A DNA stretch of 8,216 bases. It comes from Bacteroidales bacterium (GTDB taxonomy: Bacteria > Bacteroidota > Bacteroidia > Bacteroidales > P3). The translations under genes and the position numbers were made by a program. The notes under the pieces are model-generated. The model was given only the letters and a program-made list of their open reading frames with translations, ran no database searches and had not been told where the DNA came from. The stretch covers positions 1 to 8,216 of the forward strand of contig JAFWOP010000081.1 of the NCBI GenBank assembly GCA_017545365.1. Direction: 5' to 3'. Of the stretch, positions 1-5,464 are shown in pieces; the stretch's first letter is position 1, and each line of letters starts with the position of its first letter.

Positions 1-1
1 A

Positions 2-82
2 ATGCTCGCCCCGATGGAGGTCTACCGCGGCGCGGCACCCGGCAAGAACCTATGGAAAAACAAAAAAGATGACATCAATTGA
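2..82 (+). CDS. C-terminal end of an unidentified protein (cut by window edge)
   Basis: The frame beginning at base 2 reads 26 codons to a TGA at 80-82 and ends in a Lys/Asp-rich tail (KNKKDDIN). Third codon positions in its first 18 codons are almost all G or C, as in the clear genes of this window, whereas the other two frames do not show this. The composition drops to AT-rich right after it. I therefore take it as the tail of a real gene whose body lies to the left. The residues visible (PMEVYRGAAPGKNLW) do not let me name a family. The two in-frame ATG codons at 2 and 14 are probably internal. Confidence 0.35.
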   Translation: MLAPMEVYRGAAPGKNLWKNKKDDIN

Positions 83-93
83 AAAAATAGTCG

Positions 94-101
94 TAACTTT
101 G
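94..101 (+). promoter_or_regulatory. Bacteroidetes-type promoter, -7 box TAACTTTG
   Basis: TAACTTTG matches the Bacteroidetes -7 consensus TAnnTTTG exactly and lies 11 bases after the upstream stop codon. The -33 box is poor: the expected place (about 70-73) reads TGAC, and the closest TTG (79-81) is too near. Transcription would begin near 105-109 and run into the folded segment at 105-206. No open reading frame with coding character follows for 1.3 kb, so a non-coding or leader transcript is possible. Confidence 0.45.
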
Positions 102-104
102 CAC

Positions 105-206
105 CGCCAAACAGTCAGGGTGGCGACAGCTTTAGGCCATCGTCATCCTAAAAGTCGGACGGGGCATCGAACCCCGCCCCGACTTTGCCAAACAGTCAGG
201 GATGGC
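105..206 (+). ncRNA. Candidate structured RNA with repeated stem-loops
   Basis: Directly after a -7 promoter box this segment folds into several hairpins. CGCCA (105-109) pairs with TGGCG (121-125), competing with a longer stem, 119-126 against 140-148 (one bulge, one G-U). A strong hairpin follows: AAAGTCGG (151-158) with CCGACTTT (179-186), then CGGGG (160-164) with CCCCG (172-176) around a 7-nt loop. GCCA (187-190) pairs with TGGC (203-206). The first and last hairpins share the same loop core, CAGTCAGGG. I recognise no known RNA family and see no clear terminator. It could equally be the leader of a gene that has been lost. Confidence 0.3.
106..201 (+). repeat. 15-bp direct repeat pair GCCAAACAGTCAGGG
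   Basis: The same 15 bases occur at 106-120 and 187-201, 81 bp apart. Each copy is followed by TGGC (after an extra A in the second), so each can form a small hairpin presenting the same loop. The two copies flank the strongest hairpin of the region (151-186). Confidence 0.75.
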
Positions 207-231
207 TCTGCATTATCCATTGTCACCACCC

Positions 232-308
232 CTGTCAAGCGATTCAGTACGGCACCAGATAATTTGACAAGCTAATCGGTTTAACCAGCAAAAATCTGTC
301 AAGCGATT
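232..308 (+). repeat. 13-bp direct repeat pair CTGTCAAGCGATT
   Basis: Exact copies lie at 232-244 and 296-308, 64 bp apart, in non-coding sequence. Both are followed by a similar CAG word (TTCAG and TTTCAG). No function is apparent. Confidence 0.6.
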
Positions 309-344
309 TCAGGAAAACACAGGTTTCACCCTCCTCCGTCGAAA

Positions 345-376
345 GTTCGTCGTAGGTTCGTCGTAGGTTCGATTCC
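345..376 (+). repeat. Tandem GTTCGTCGTAG duplication ending in a tRNA T-loop-like word
   Basis: GTTCGTCGTAG occurs twice in tandem (345-355, 356-366) and is followed by GTTCGATTCC (367-376), which looks like the T-loop end of a tRNA. A proper 5-bp T-stem, an acceptor stem and the rest of a tRNA are not present, so this is at most a tRNA remnant or an old integration site. Confidence 0.4.
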
Positions 377-633
377 CCGAGCGAGGACACAACGACACAT
401 TTCAGCCGTTATCTAGGCCAAAAAACGGGGTAAAATAGGGCGAAATGGGGTGTACAAATGACTTTGTAAAGATACGAATAACATTTCAAATAACGGATTT
501 TCAAGATATTAAATAAGTTTAAACCACCCATCATTGTCATACATTGTCATTGTCATCTTGTCATTAAGCTTTTGTGGGTAGCCATTTAAGCCCATATAAT
601 TAAGGCAACTTCCAAAAATTCTCTTTTGAGAGC

Positions 634-650
634 GCGTCCCTCCGGGACGC
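634..650. repeat. Perfect hairpin GCGTCCC-TCC-GGGACGC
   Basis: A 7-bp perfect palindrome with a 3-nt loop. The same stem recurs at 1070-1087 with a 4-nt loop (TGTC), so it is a repeated element and not an isolated chance palindrome. No T-run follows, which argues against a terminator. Confidence 0.6.
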
Positions 651-671
651 TGTTTCTATGTTGCTTATTTT

Positions 672-726
672 CCCCACACATAAAATGGAGTTGCTCCCAT
701 CCGGTCGCGACCCATTTTATGCGGGG
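672..726. repeat. Long imperfect hairpin
   Basis: CCCC (672-675) pairs with GGGG (723-726). ATAAAATGG (680-688) pairs with CCATTTTAT (712-720), across an ACAC/GC internal loop. The apical part contains a further 10-bp palindrome, GGTCGCGACC (703-712), and a competing GGAG/CTCC hairpin (687-697). The role is unknown. Confidence 0.55.
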
Positions 727-739
727 TTATTGAGAGTGT

Positions 740-752
740 GCCTCTTCGAGGC
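740..752. repeat. GAA/TTC triloop hairpin (GCCTC stem) followed by AATGAATAG
   Basis: GCCTC-TTC-GAGGC is followed by AATGAATAG. The same architecture, a 5-bp stem with TTC loop then AATGAATRG, is seen at 912-924 and 1153-1165 with a different stem sequence. Stem changes that keep pairing suggest the fold matters. Confidence 0.5.
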
Positions 753-843
753 AATGAATAGAAGTCCCCTAAATCTATTAGCTATTTTACCCCCCATTTC
801 CGATGTTCTTAATGACAAGATGACAATGATGACAACAGCAAGC

Positions 844-880
844 CAAGTTTTTTTGCGCAAAAACTTGACATTTTTTTATT
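844..880 (+). terminator. Terminator-like hairpin followed by T-run
   Basis: CAAGTTTTT (844-852) pairs with AAAAACTTG (859-867) around TTGCGC, and ACATTTTTTTATTT follows. The shape is that of an intrinsic terminator, although the stem is AT-rich. No gene ends here, so it would end only a non-coding transcript, or it may belong to the repeat element upstream. Confidence 0.35.
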
Positions 881-901
881 TATCATGCCTATAGTAACGA
901 T

Positions 902-1003
902 TAATAATCTCACCCCTTCGGGGTAATGAATGGTGATCTCCTTCATGCGCATCAGGTATTCTTATTATTCATGGCATCGTTCTTTCTTGGACACGAATTG
1001 CCA
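902..1003. repeat. 102-bp direct repeat, copy A
   Basis: This is 97/102 identical to 1143-1244. It contains the hairpin ACCCC-TTC-GGGGT (912-924), the palindrome ATGCGCAT and the words ATGAAT and TATTCAT placed almost symmetrically around it. All five differences from copy B are C or G here and T or A there. Confidence 0.9.
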
Positions 1004-1069
1004 TTAATTGTCATTAATTCTTGGTTATGCGTGATAATTCTTATAAAGTGTTTATGTTGTTCTCATGTC

Positions 1070-1087
1070 GCGTCCCTGTCGGGACGC
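1070..1087. repeat. Perfect hairpin GCGTCCC-TGTC-GGGACGC
   Basis: Same 7-bp stem as the hairpin at 634-650, with a different loop. It lies between the two 102-bp copies. A second imperfect hairpin follows at 1112-1135: GGCAC with GTACC, and an inner GCC-TTC-GGC. Confidence 0.6.
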
Positions 1088-1142
1088 AGTTGCTTGATGT
1101 CTGAGTGTCATGGCACTGCGCCTTCGGCTTGTACCGTGTTAC

Positions 1143-1244
1143 TAATAATCTTACCCCTTCGGGGTAATGAATAGTGATCTCTTTCATGCGCATCAGGTAT
1201 TCTTATTATTCATGGCATTGTTCTTTCTTGAACACGAATTGCCA
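1143..1244. repeat. 102-bp direct repeat, copy B
   Basis: Second copy, offset exactly 241 bp from copy A, with hairpin ACCCC-TTC-GGGGT at 1153-1165. The copies end in AATTGCCA. The whole A-B unit is bounded by a 9-bp inverted repeat, GTAACGATT (894-902) and AATCGTTAC (1245-1253). Confidence 0.9.
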
Positions 1245-1374
1245 AATCGTTACCGAGTTTCTTTCAGGATTTGTGGGGTGTTATACTAATCTTTCTTGTA
1301 AGGGAAGAGCGATGAAGTTAGAGGTCGCCTTTAGTTTTTTTTCATAGGATAGCGTATGTTTCGAGAATTATGTG

Positions 1375-1382
1375 TAAATTTG
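1375..1382 (+). promoter_or_regulatory. Bacteroidetes-type promoter for the acetyltransferase, -7 box TAAATTTG
   Basis: TAAATTTG fits TAnnTTTG and ends 22 bases before the ATG at 1405, giving a short leader without a Shine-Dalgarno sequence. A weak -33 candidate (TTTCG, about 1360-1364) lies roughly 10-15 bases upstream, closer than usual. The box could serve all three downstream genes. Confidence 0.5.
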
Positions 1383-1404
1383 CAAGATAATTGATTTAAC
1401 CTAT

Positions 1405-1848
1405 ATGGAAGCAACTAACATTAACACATGCACTTGTGAGCATTTGAACAGGTATGGCGAGATATATGCTGCGGCATTTTCGGGTGAGCCATGGAACGAC
1501 CACTGGTCGGTAGAGGATGCTACGATACATGTGGGGGAGATATTAGAAAGCAGACAATCCTACGGCCTGGAGTATGTGGTGGACGGTGAGGTGGTGGCTT
1601 TTGTGCTGGGGGCTTCGATGCTTTTCCACTATGGCAGGACTTACGAGATAAACGACCTGGCTGTGATGCCCGAACATCAAGGGAAGGGTATCGCCTCCCT
1701 CCTACTCGATAGGTTAATCGCTGACCTAAGGAAACAGGGTATCAAAGGTTTTCACCTGATAACCGCGGCAGAAGGCTACCTACCATCGTTCTATGAGAGG
1801 CATGGATTCAGTAAGGAGACAAGGGTGATGCTGATGGGAATGGAGTAA
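1405..1848 (+). CDS. GNAT-family N-acetyltransferase
   Basis: This is a 147-residue cytoplasmic protein, the normal size for a single GNAT domain, which transfers an acetyl group from acetyl-CoA to an amine. The N-terminal part has the FSGEPWNDHW stretch (residues 25-34) common in small bacterial GNATs. The acetyl-CoA binding motif A runs from about 81 to 101, with QGKGIA at 92-97 as the pyrophosphate-binding loop. The motif B region has YLPSFYERHGF at 125-135, typical of the C-terminal strand and helix where a Tyr often acts as general acid. The substrate cannot be told: aminoglycoside, peptide, polyamine and protein N-terminus are all possible. The start at 1405 follows a good -7 box. The next gene begins 45 bp downstream, so co-transcription is plausible. 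Confidence 0.88.
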   Translation: MEATNINTCTCEHLNRYGEIYAAAFSGEPWNDHWSVEDATIHVGEILESRQSYGLEYVVDGEVVAFVLGASMLFHYGRTYEINDLAVMPEHQGKGIASLLLDRLIADLRKQGIKGFHLITAAEGYLPSFYERHGFSKETRVMLMGME

Positions 1849-1893
1849 TACTTTTTTTTGACACAAATTCTATAATTAATACAAACAAACACT

Positions 1894-2505
1894 ATGATTA
1901 AACAACGTTTTATCACTATGCTGACGCTGGCAGTGGCGGCAGCTGCAATTTTCACAGGATGCAAAAAGGTTGAAAGTCCTGAGAACGAAATCCCCGACAC
2001 AGACACTGTGGTGGCAGACACGGTGCCGGTGGAGCCTCCGGCAGACGATATTTACCAGTTCAAGGTGCTGGACGGGAACGGCGACAGCGTGTCGCTAGCC
2101 GACTACCGTGGCCAGGTGCTGTTGGTGGTGAACACTGCCACCGAATGTGGCTATACCCCTCAGTACAGCGACCTGCAACGCATCTACGACAATTACAAGG
2201 ACCGCGGTTTCGTTATCCTCGACTTCCCCTGCAACCAGTTTGGCGGACAGGCACCGGGGTCATTCGACGACATCCACAACTTCTGCACCAGCCGCTACGG
2301 AATCACCTTCCCCCAGTTTGCCAAGATTGATGTGAACGGAGCCAACGCCTCGCCCCTATATGTGTGGCTGAAGAGCAAACGCCCCGGCGATATCCAGTGG
2401 AATTTCACCAAGTTCCTCATCAACCGCAAGGGTGAGGTGAAACGCCGCTTCGAGCCTAACAGCCCCATGTCGTCGGTGGAGAGCGCGGTGATGAATGCCC
2501 TCTAA
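1894..2505 (+). CDS. Glutathione peroxidase-family thiol peroxidase, predicted lipoprotein
   Basis: A 203-residue protein with an N-terminal hydrophobic stretch (about 6-20) and lipobox FTGC, predicting lipidation at Cys23, then an acidic Pro-rich linker to about residue 52. The peroxidase domain fills the rest. The catalytic tetrad is visible: Cys85 in NTATECGYT (Cys where some animal enzymes have selenocysteine), Gln119 in FPCNQFGGQ, and Trp169-Asn170 in WNFTKFL. Cys131 in NFCTSRYGITFP is at the place of the resolving Cys in Cys-type enzymes, which usually use thioredoxin-like reductants and not glutathione. It should reduce hydrogen peroxide or lipid peroxides in the periplasm or at the outer membrane; location and reductant are inferred. 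The residue at lipobox -3 is Phe, slightly unusual. The next gene starts 12 bp downstream. Confidence 0.92.
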   Translation: MIKQRFITMLTLAVAAAAIFTGCKKVESPENEIPDTDTVVADTVPVEPPADDIYQFKVLDGNGDSVSLADYRGQVLLVVNTATECGYTPQYSDLQRIYDNYKDRGFVILDFPCNQFGGQAPGSFDDIHNFCTSRYGITFPQFAKIDVNGANASPLYVWLKSKRPGDIQWNFTKFLINRKGEVKRRFEPNSPMSSVESAVMNAL

Positions 2506-2517
2506 ACAATTCTCAAG

Positions 2518-3264
2518 ATGAAGAAATATAGCTTTTGGATGGCTGCCGCTTTTATTATTGTCTGCGGCATCATCACTTCGTCGTGCAAGCAGAGCAACCA
2601 GATGGTCGCTGCGGAAGAGGACAGGTCACTATTTGTGAACATCACTGATGTGGTGCCCGACGTCATACTAGAGATTCGCTATTACAGCACGTACAATTTC
2701 CTCGGCGCCCGCGTGGACGGCTATGAGGAGCCCACGGCGATGCTGACCTGCGAGGCTGCCGACAGCTTGAAGGCGGTGAGCGACGACTTGAAAGCGCAAG
2801 GCTACTGCCTGAAGGTTTACGATGCTTACCGCCCACAGATGGCCGTAAGTCATTTTGTACGCTGGGCAAAAGACCTGGGCGACACAGCCACAAAACCCTA
2901 TTTCTACCCCGATGTGGACAAGTCGCAGCTTTTCGAGTTGGGCTACATTGCCGAGAAGAGCGGCCATTCGCGCGGCTCGACGGTAGACCTCACCCTCGTG
3001 GACATGGCCACGGGCAAAGAGGCGGACATGGGAGGCGTGTTTGACTGGTTTGGGGTGGAGAGCCACCCCGACTGCGGCGGCAATCCTGAGACCATGGAAT
3101 ACCGCGAGAACGACACCCTCACGGCAGAGCAGTTCGAAAACAGAATGATATTGAGGGCCGCCATGTTGCGACACGGATTCAAACCTCTGGATAGCGAATG
3201 GTGGCACTTCACCTTGAAGAACGAACCCTACCCCGACACCTACTTCACCTTCCCGGTGAGATGA
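2518..3264 (+). CDS. VanX/DdpX-type D-Ala-D-Ala dipeptidase, predicted lipoprotein
   Basis: A 248-residue zinc dipeptidase of the peptidase M15D family, which splits D-alanyl-D-alanine. An N-terminal signal (about 4-20) ends in a lipobox-like ITSSC, predicting lipid attachment at Cys23. Active-site motifs are complete: YDAYRP (101-106, with the conserved Arg105), SGHSRGSTVD (148-157, zinc ligands His150 and Asp157) and EWWH (227-230, catalytic Glu227 and zinc ligand His230). The MGGVFDWF segment (171-178) also matches the family. There are no vanH, vanA, vanR or vanS genes nearby, so glycopeptide resistance is unlikely; trimming of cell-wall-derived D-Ala-D-Ala in the periplasm is the more natural guess. 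It begins 12 bp after the peroxidase stop, so the two are probably one transcript. Confidence 0.92.
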   Translation: MKKYSFWMAAAFIIVCGIITSSCKQSNQMVAAEEDRSLFVNITDVVPDVILEIRYYSTYNFLGARVDGYEEPTAMLTCEAADSLKAVSDDLKAQGYCLKVYDAYRPQMAVSHFVRWAKDLGDTATKPYFYPDVDKSQLFELGYIAEKSGHSRGSTVDLTLVDMATGKEADMGGVFDWFGVESHPDCGGNPETMEYRENDTLTAEQFENRMILRAAMLRHGFKPLDSEWWHFTLKNEPYPDTYFTFPVR

Positions 3265-3275
3265 TGCTTGGGTGC

Positions 3276-3298
3276 TTGAATGTGTGAATGTGTTAGTC
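3276..3298. repeat. Short GTGTTA/AATGTG-type repeat after the dipeptidase gene
   Basis: The stretch beginning TTGAATGTGTGAATGTG and ending GTTAGTC shares its words and its ending with 4647-4685 in the ATPase/permease spacer. Such AATGTGTTAATGTG-like runs are a spacer motif here, not part of a gene. Confidence 0.5.
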
Positions 3299-3395
3299 AA
3301 TTATTCTTAGTTCTAACTTCTTAATTCCAAAGTAGGCTACCGCCTTGAGAATGTAAAAGGAAAAAACTAAAAACTAAAAAGTTGGCTGCCACGGT

Positions 3396-3431
3396 TAAAC
3401 CCAAATTGGTCTGATGACCGATTTGGGTTTA
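3396..3431. terminator. Two-way intrinsic terminator between converging genes
   Basis: TAAACCCAAAT (3396-3406) pairs with ATTTGGGTTTA (3421-3431), extended inward by TGGT/ACCG with one G-U, around a 6-nt loop. This gives a 15-bp stem. Plus strand continues TTATT and the minus strand has a short T-run inside the stem. It lies 131 bp past the dipeptidase stop and directly abuts the permease stop codon, so it probably ends both transcripts. Confidence 0.8.
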
Positions 3432-4643
3432 TTATTCGTAGCGGATGGCCTGGATGGGGTCGAGGTTGGCGGCTTTGCGCGACGGATACCAACCAAAGAA
3501 GACACCGATGAGGGTGCAAACTGCGAACGAGACTATCAGAGCGTTGCCATTGAGGACAAAGGGCATCTGCGGGATTAGGGCAGTGGCAAGACCATAAAGC
3601 CCCATGCCTAGGAGGATGCCTATGGCACCTCCTACGAGGCTGAGTACCACACTTTCAACCAAAAATTGCGACATGATGCTACGTTTGCGTGCGCCTATCG
3701 CTTTACGGAGGCCTATCTCGCGGGTGCGCTCGGTGACGGTGACATACATGATGTTCATGATGCCTACTCCGCCTACCACCAACGAGATGCCTGCAATGAG
3801 GGATAACACCAATACAACAATGCCCAGAATGTCGTTGAGCTGTTTCATCACATCCTGCGACAGTTCGATGCTAAAGTCGGGAGCATCGTCCTGACTTAGG
3901 CCATGGGCCACCCTCAGGACACGGTCAATCTCGGCAACGGCTATCTCGTTGTCTGAAAGACTTCGGCTCACACAGTCAATCTCGTCGATGTCGTTTGTGC
4001 CCACAAAACGCTTCATAACGGTTGTATAAGGAGCCAGAACCCTGTCGTTTATGTCTATACCCATGAACTTGTCCAACGGTTCCAAAACGCCTATCACCAG
4101 CATAGGAATGTCGTTGCAACGGATGGTCTGCCCGATGGGGTTCTCACCTTGTGTGAATAGCTTCTCAACGACGGTGACACCCAGGACGCACACTTTGGCA
4201 GAGGAGGCGATGTCGTCGGCATCGAACATGGTACCCTTGCTCATCCTAAGGTTGCTTGTAACAAGCACATCAGTTGATTCTCCTTCCAACATGGCACTAT
4301 GGCTATTGTTGCCAAAGACCAATGCGGCACCCGTAGTCACACTGGGGGTGACGGCAGCGAGATGGCGGCATTGGTTCTTTATGGCTTCATAATCGCTCTG
4401 TTCCAGCGGGTGCATGAGCGACCACATACCCCCTTCGCGATTCCATTCGGCCCTGACGGCGATGACGTTGCCTCCGATGGTGGAAAAGCCTTTCTGCATA
4501 TATGAGGTAAGGCTGCTTCCAAGGCTCATCATGATGATGACGGAGGAGATGCCGATGATGATGCCCAACATGGTAAGCAGGGTGCGCGTCTTGTTGCGAA
4601 GCAAGGCACGAAGAGCCAGTTTTATTGTGTCAAGAAAGCGCAT
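3432..4643 (-). CDS. macB: MacB/FtsX-family ABC transporter permease
   Basis: A 403-residue inner-membrane protein with the MacB layout: TM1 at about 21-42, a long periplasmic domain (about 43-270, the MacB periplasmic core), then TM2 (about 271-298), TM3 (about 327-355) and TM4 (about 367-386). The N-terminal amphipathic segment ALRALLRNKTRTLLTMLGI and the cytoplasmic segment GIMNIMYVTVTERTREIGLR after TM2 are family signatures, and the protein ends in PIQAIRYE as is usual. It lacks its own ATPase domain, which the neighbouring gene supplies. Members act as mechanotransmitters: they do not move substrate through the inner membrane but drive periplasmic cargo through the adaptor and TolC channel. 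The start at 4643 gives the expected N-terminus. It is last in its operon. Confidence 0.93.
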   Translation of the reverse strand: MRFLDTIKLALRALLRNKTRTLLTMLGIIIGISSVIIMMSLGSSLTSYMQKGFSTIGGNVIAVRAEWNREGGMWSLMHPLEQSDYEAIKNQCRHLAAVTPSVTTGAALVFGNNSHSAMLEGESTDVLVTSNLRMSKGTMFDADDIASSAKVCVLGVTVVEKLFTQGENPIGQTIRCNDIPMLVIGVLEPLDKFMGIDINDRVLAPYTTVMKRFVGTNDIDEIDCVSRSLSDNEIAVAEIDRVLRVAHGLSQDDAPDFSIELSQDVMKQLNDILGIVVLVLSLIAGISLVVGGVGIMNIMYVTVTERTREIGLRKAIGARKRSIMSQFLVESVVLSLVGGAIGILLGMGLYGLATALIPQMPFVLNGNALIVSFAVCTLIGVFFGWYPSRKAANLDPIQAIRYE

Positions 4644-4743
4644 GTTTTGAATGTGTTAATGTGCGAACGTGTTAATGTGCTAGTCTTTTTTTGCGTTAGC
4701 CACTAACGAATTAACATGTTTTGAATGAGTTATTGTGTGAGTG
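4641..4743. repeat. 29-bp direct repeat pair bracketing the ATPase/permease junction
   Basis: CATGTTTTGAATG followed by GTTA and TGTG occurs at 4641-4669 and, with five or so changes, at 4715-4743. One copy covers the start codon of the permease gene (4641-4643) and the other the stop codon of the ATPase gene (4730-4732). Inside the first copy begins a 16-bp tandem pair, 4650-4665 and 4666-4681, 14/16 identical. Confidence 0.65.
4694..4708. other. Small perfect hairpin in the ATPase/permease spacer
   Basis: CGTTAG (4694-4699) pairs with CTAACG (4703-4708) across a 3-nt loop. On the coding (minus) strand it is followed by an A-run, not a T-run, so it is not a terminator for the operon. It could tune the level of the permease relative to the ATPase, but that is only a guess. 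Confidence 0.4.
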
Positions 4744-5464
4744 ATTTGACCATCTGCTGTGCAGAAAGGGGTGTGTTGGGGTGGTCTTCGACCAACATCC
4801 CATCGCGCAAACGGATGGTGCGGCTGGTGAACGAGGCGATGTCGGTCTCGTGGGTGACAAAAGCAATGGTCTTGCCCTGTGCATGCAATTCTTGGAAGAG
4901 GGCCATAATCTCATAGCTTGTGCGGGTATCGAGGTTGCCCGTGGCCTCATCGGCAAGAATCAGCACGGGGTTGTTGACAATGGCACGCGCTATAGCCACA
5001 CGCTGCTGCTGCCCGCCGCTGAGTTGGGCACTGGTATGTTGCATCCGAGATTCGAGTCCCACCAGTTTCAACGCCTCGATGGCACGCTCGCGTCGTTCGC
5101 GCACCGACACCTTACGATTATAGAACAATGGTAGCTCGACATTCTCCAAAGCCGTGGTGCGGGGCAAAAGATTGTAGCTCTGAAACACAAAACCAATCTT
5201 GCGGTTGCGCAGGTCGGAGAGCGCGTCTTCATCCATAGTGGCCACATCGATGCCGTCGATACGGTAAGTGCCCGATGAGGGAGTGTCGAGACATCCCAAA
5301 ATGTTCAGCAACGTAGACTTGCCGCTGCCCGATGTGCCCATGATGCTGACAAACTCACCCACCCCGATAGCGAAAGTGACATTCTTCAGTGCTTGCACCA
5401 CTTCACCGCCCACAACAAAGTCGCGGCAGAGAGAGTCGGTTTCTATGATATTAGAATGGGCCAT
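4730..5464 (-). CDS. LolD/MacB-type ABC transporter ATP-binding protein
   Basis: A 244-residue cytoplasmic ATPase with every nucleotide-binding motif: Walker [10 protein letters not shown] (43-51), Q-loop Gln95 in FVFQSYNLL, signature LSGGQ (148-152), Walker [13 protein letters not shown] (168-179, catalytic Glu173) and the switch His205. The wording of these motifs is that of the MacB/LolD/FtsE group, which pairs with FtsX-like permeases such as the one downstream. The start is taken at 5464, where the protein opens [16 protein letters not shown] as relatives do, overlapping the adaptor gene by 14 nt. An ATG at 5500 would add 12 residues lying deep in the adaptor gene and is less likely. The overlap suggests translational coupling. 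Confidence 0.92.
   Translation of the reverse strand: MAHSNIIETDSLCRDFVVGGEVVQALKNVTFAIGVGEFVSIMGTSGSGKSTLLNILGCLDTPSSGTYRIDGIDVATMDEDALSDLRNRKIGFVFQSYNLLPRTTALENVELPLFYNRKVSVRERRERAIEALKLVGLESRMQHTSAQLSGGQQQRVAIARAIVNNPVLILADEATGNLDTRTSYEIMALFQELHAQGKTIAFVTHETDIASFTSRTIRLRDGMLVEDHPNTPLSAQQMVKSLTQ

Larger units (their letters stand above)
535..834. repeat. TGTCAT clusters forming a 21-bp inverted repeat
   Basis: TGTCAT occurs at 535, 545, 551 and 559. Its complement ATGACA occurs at 812, 820 and 829. The arms 548-568 and 808-828 are perfect 21-bp inverted copies (CATTGTCATCTTGTCATTAAG and its complement) enclosing about 239 bp. That interior contains the hairpins at 634-650, 672-726 and 740-752. 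The arrangement resembles a small non-autonomous element, but no target-site duplication is visible. Confidence 0.6.
83..1404. other. Long repeat-rich non-coding region
   Basis: About 1.3 kb separates the partial gene at the left edge from the acetyltransferase. Open frames here (69-275, 658-894, 926-1174) run straight through hairpins and repeats and have no protein-like composition. The region holds a promoter and folded segment (94-206), short direct repeats, TGTCAT clusters, at least seven small hairpins between 634 and 1165, a terminator-like hairpin (844-880), and the duplicated 102-bp sequence. Between 385 and 530, and between 1254 and 1370, I see only AT-rich sequence with nothing I can name. 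Confidence 0.6.

Noticed and set aside
106..201. CRISPR-like repeat pair
   Set aside because: Only two 15-bp copies, 81 bp apart, with a structured interval and no cas gene; not an array.
69..275. 68-codon open frame after the left-edge promoter
   Set aside because: Its ATG lies upstream of the predicted transcription start, and the frame passes through all the hairpins of 105-206; the residues are not protein-like.
460..480. Minus-strand promoter-like word TATCTTTA
   Set aside because: The last base departs from the consensus, no -33 box is at the right distance, and no minus-strand gene follows.
658..894. 78-codon open frame
   Set aside because: Runs through the 672-726 and 740-752 hairpins, one arm of the inverted repeat and the terminator-like hairpin; no coding character.
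926..1174. 82-codon open frame with Leu/Ile-rich residues
   Set aside because: It crosses copy A of the 102-bp repeat, two hairpins and the start of copy B. The hydrophobic look comes from AT-rich sequence.
1858..1879. TTGACA and TATAAT words before the peroxidase gene
   Set aside because: They are only 8 bp apart, and sigma-70 boxes of the E. coli type are not used by Bacteroidetes; no TAnnTTTG box is present in this gap.
2668..3300. 210-codon minus-strand open frame
   Set aside because: Antisense to the dipeptidase gene, which has all VanX active-site motifs on the plus strand; it also runs past that gene into the spacer.
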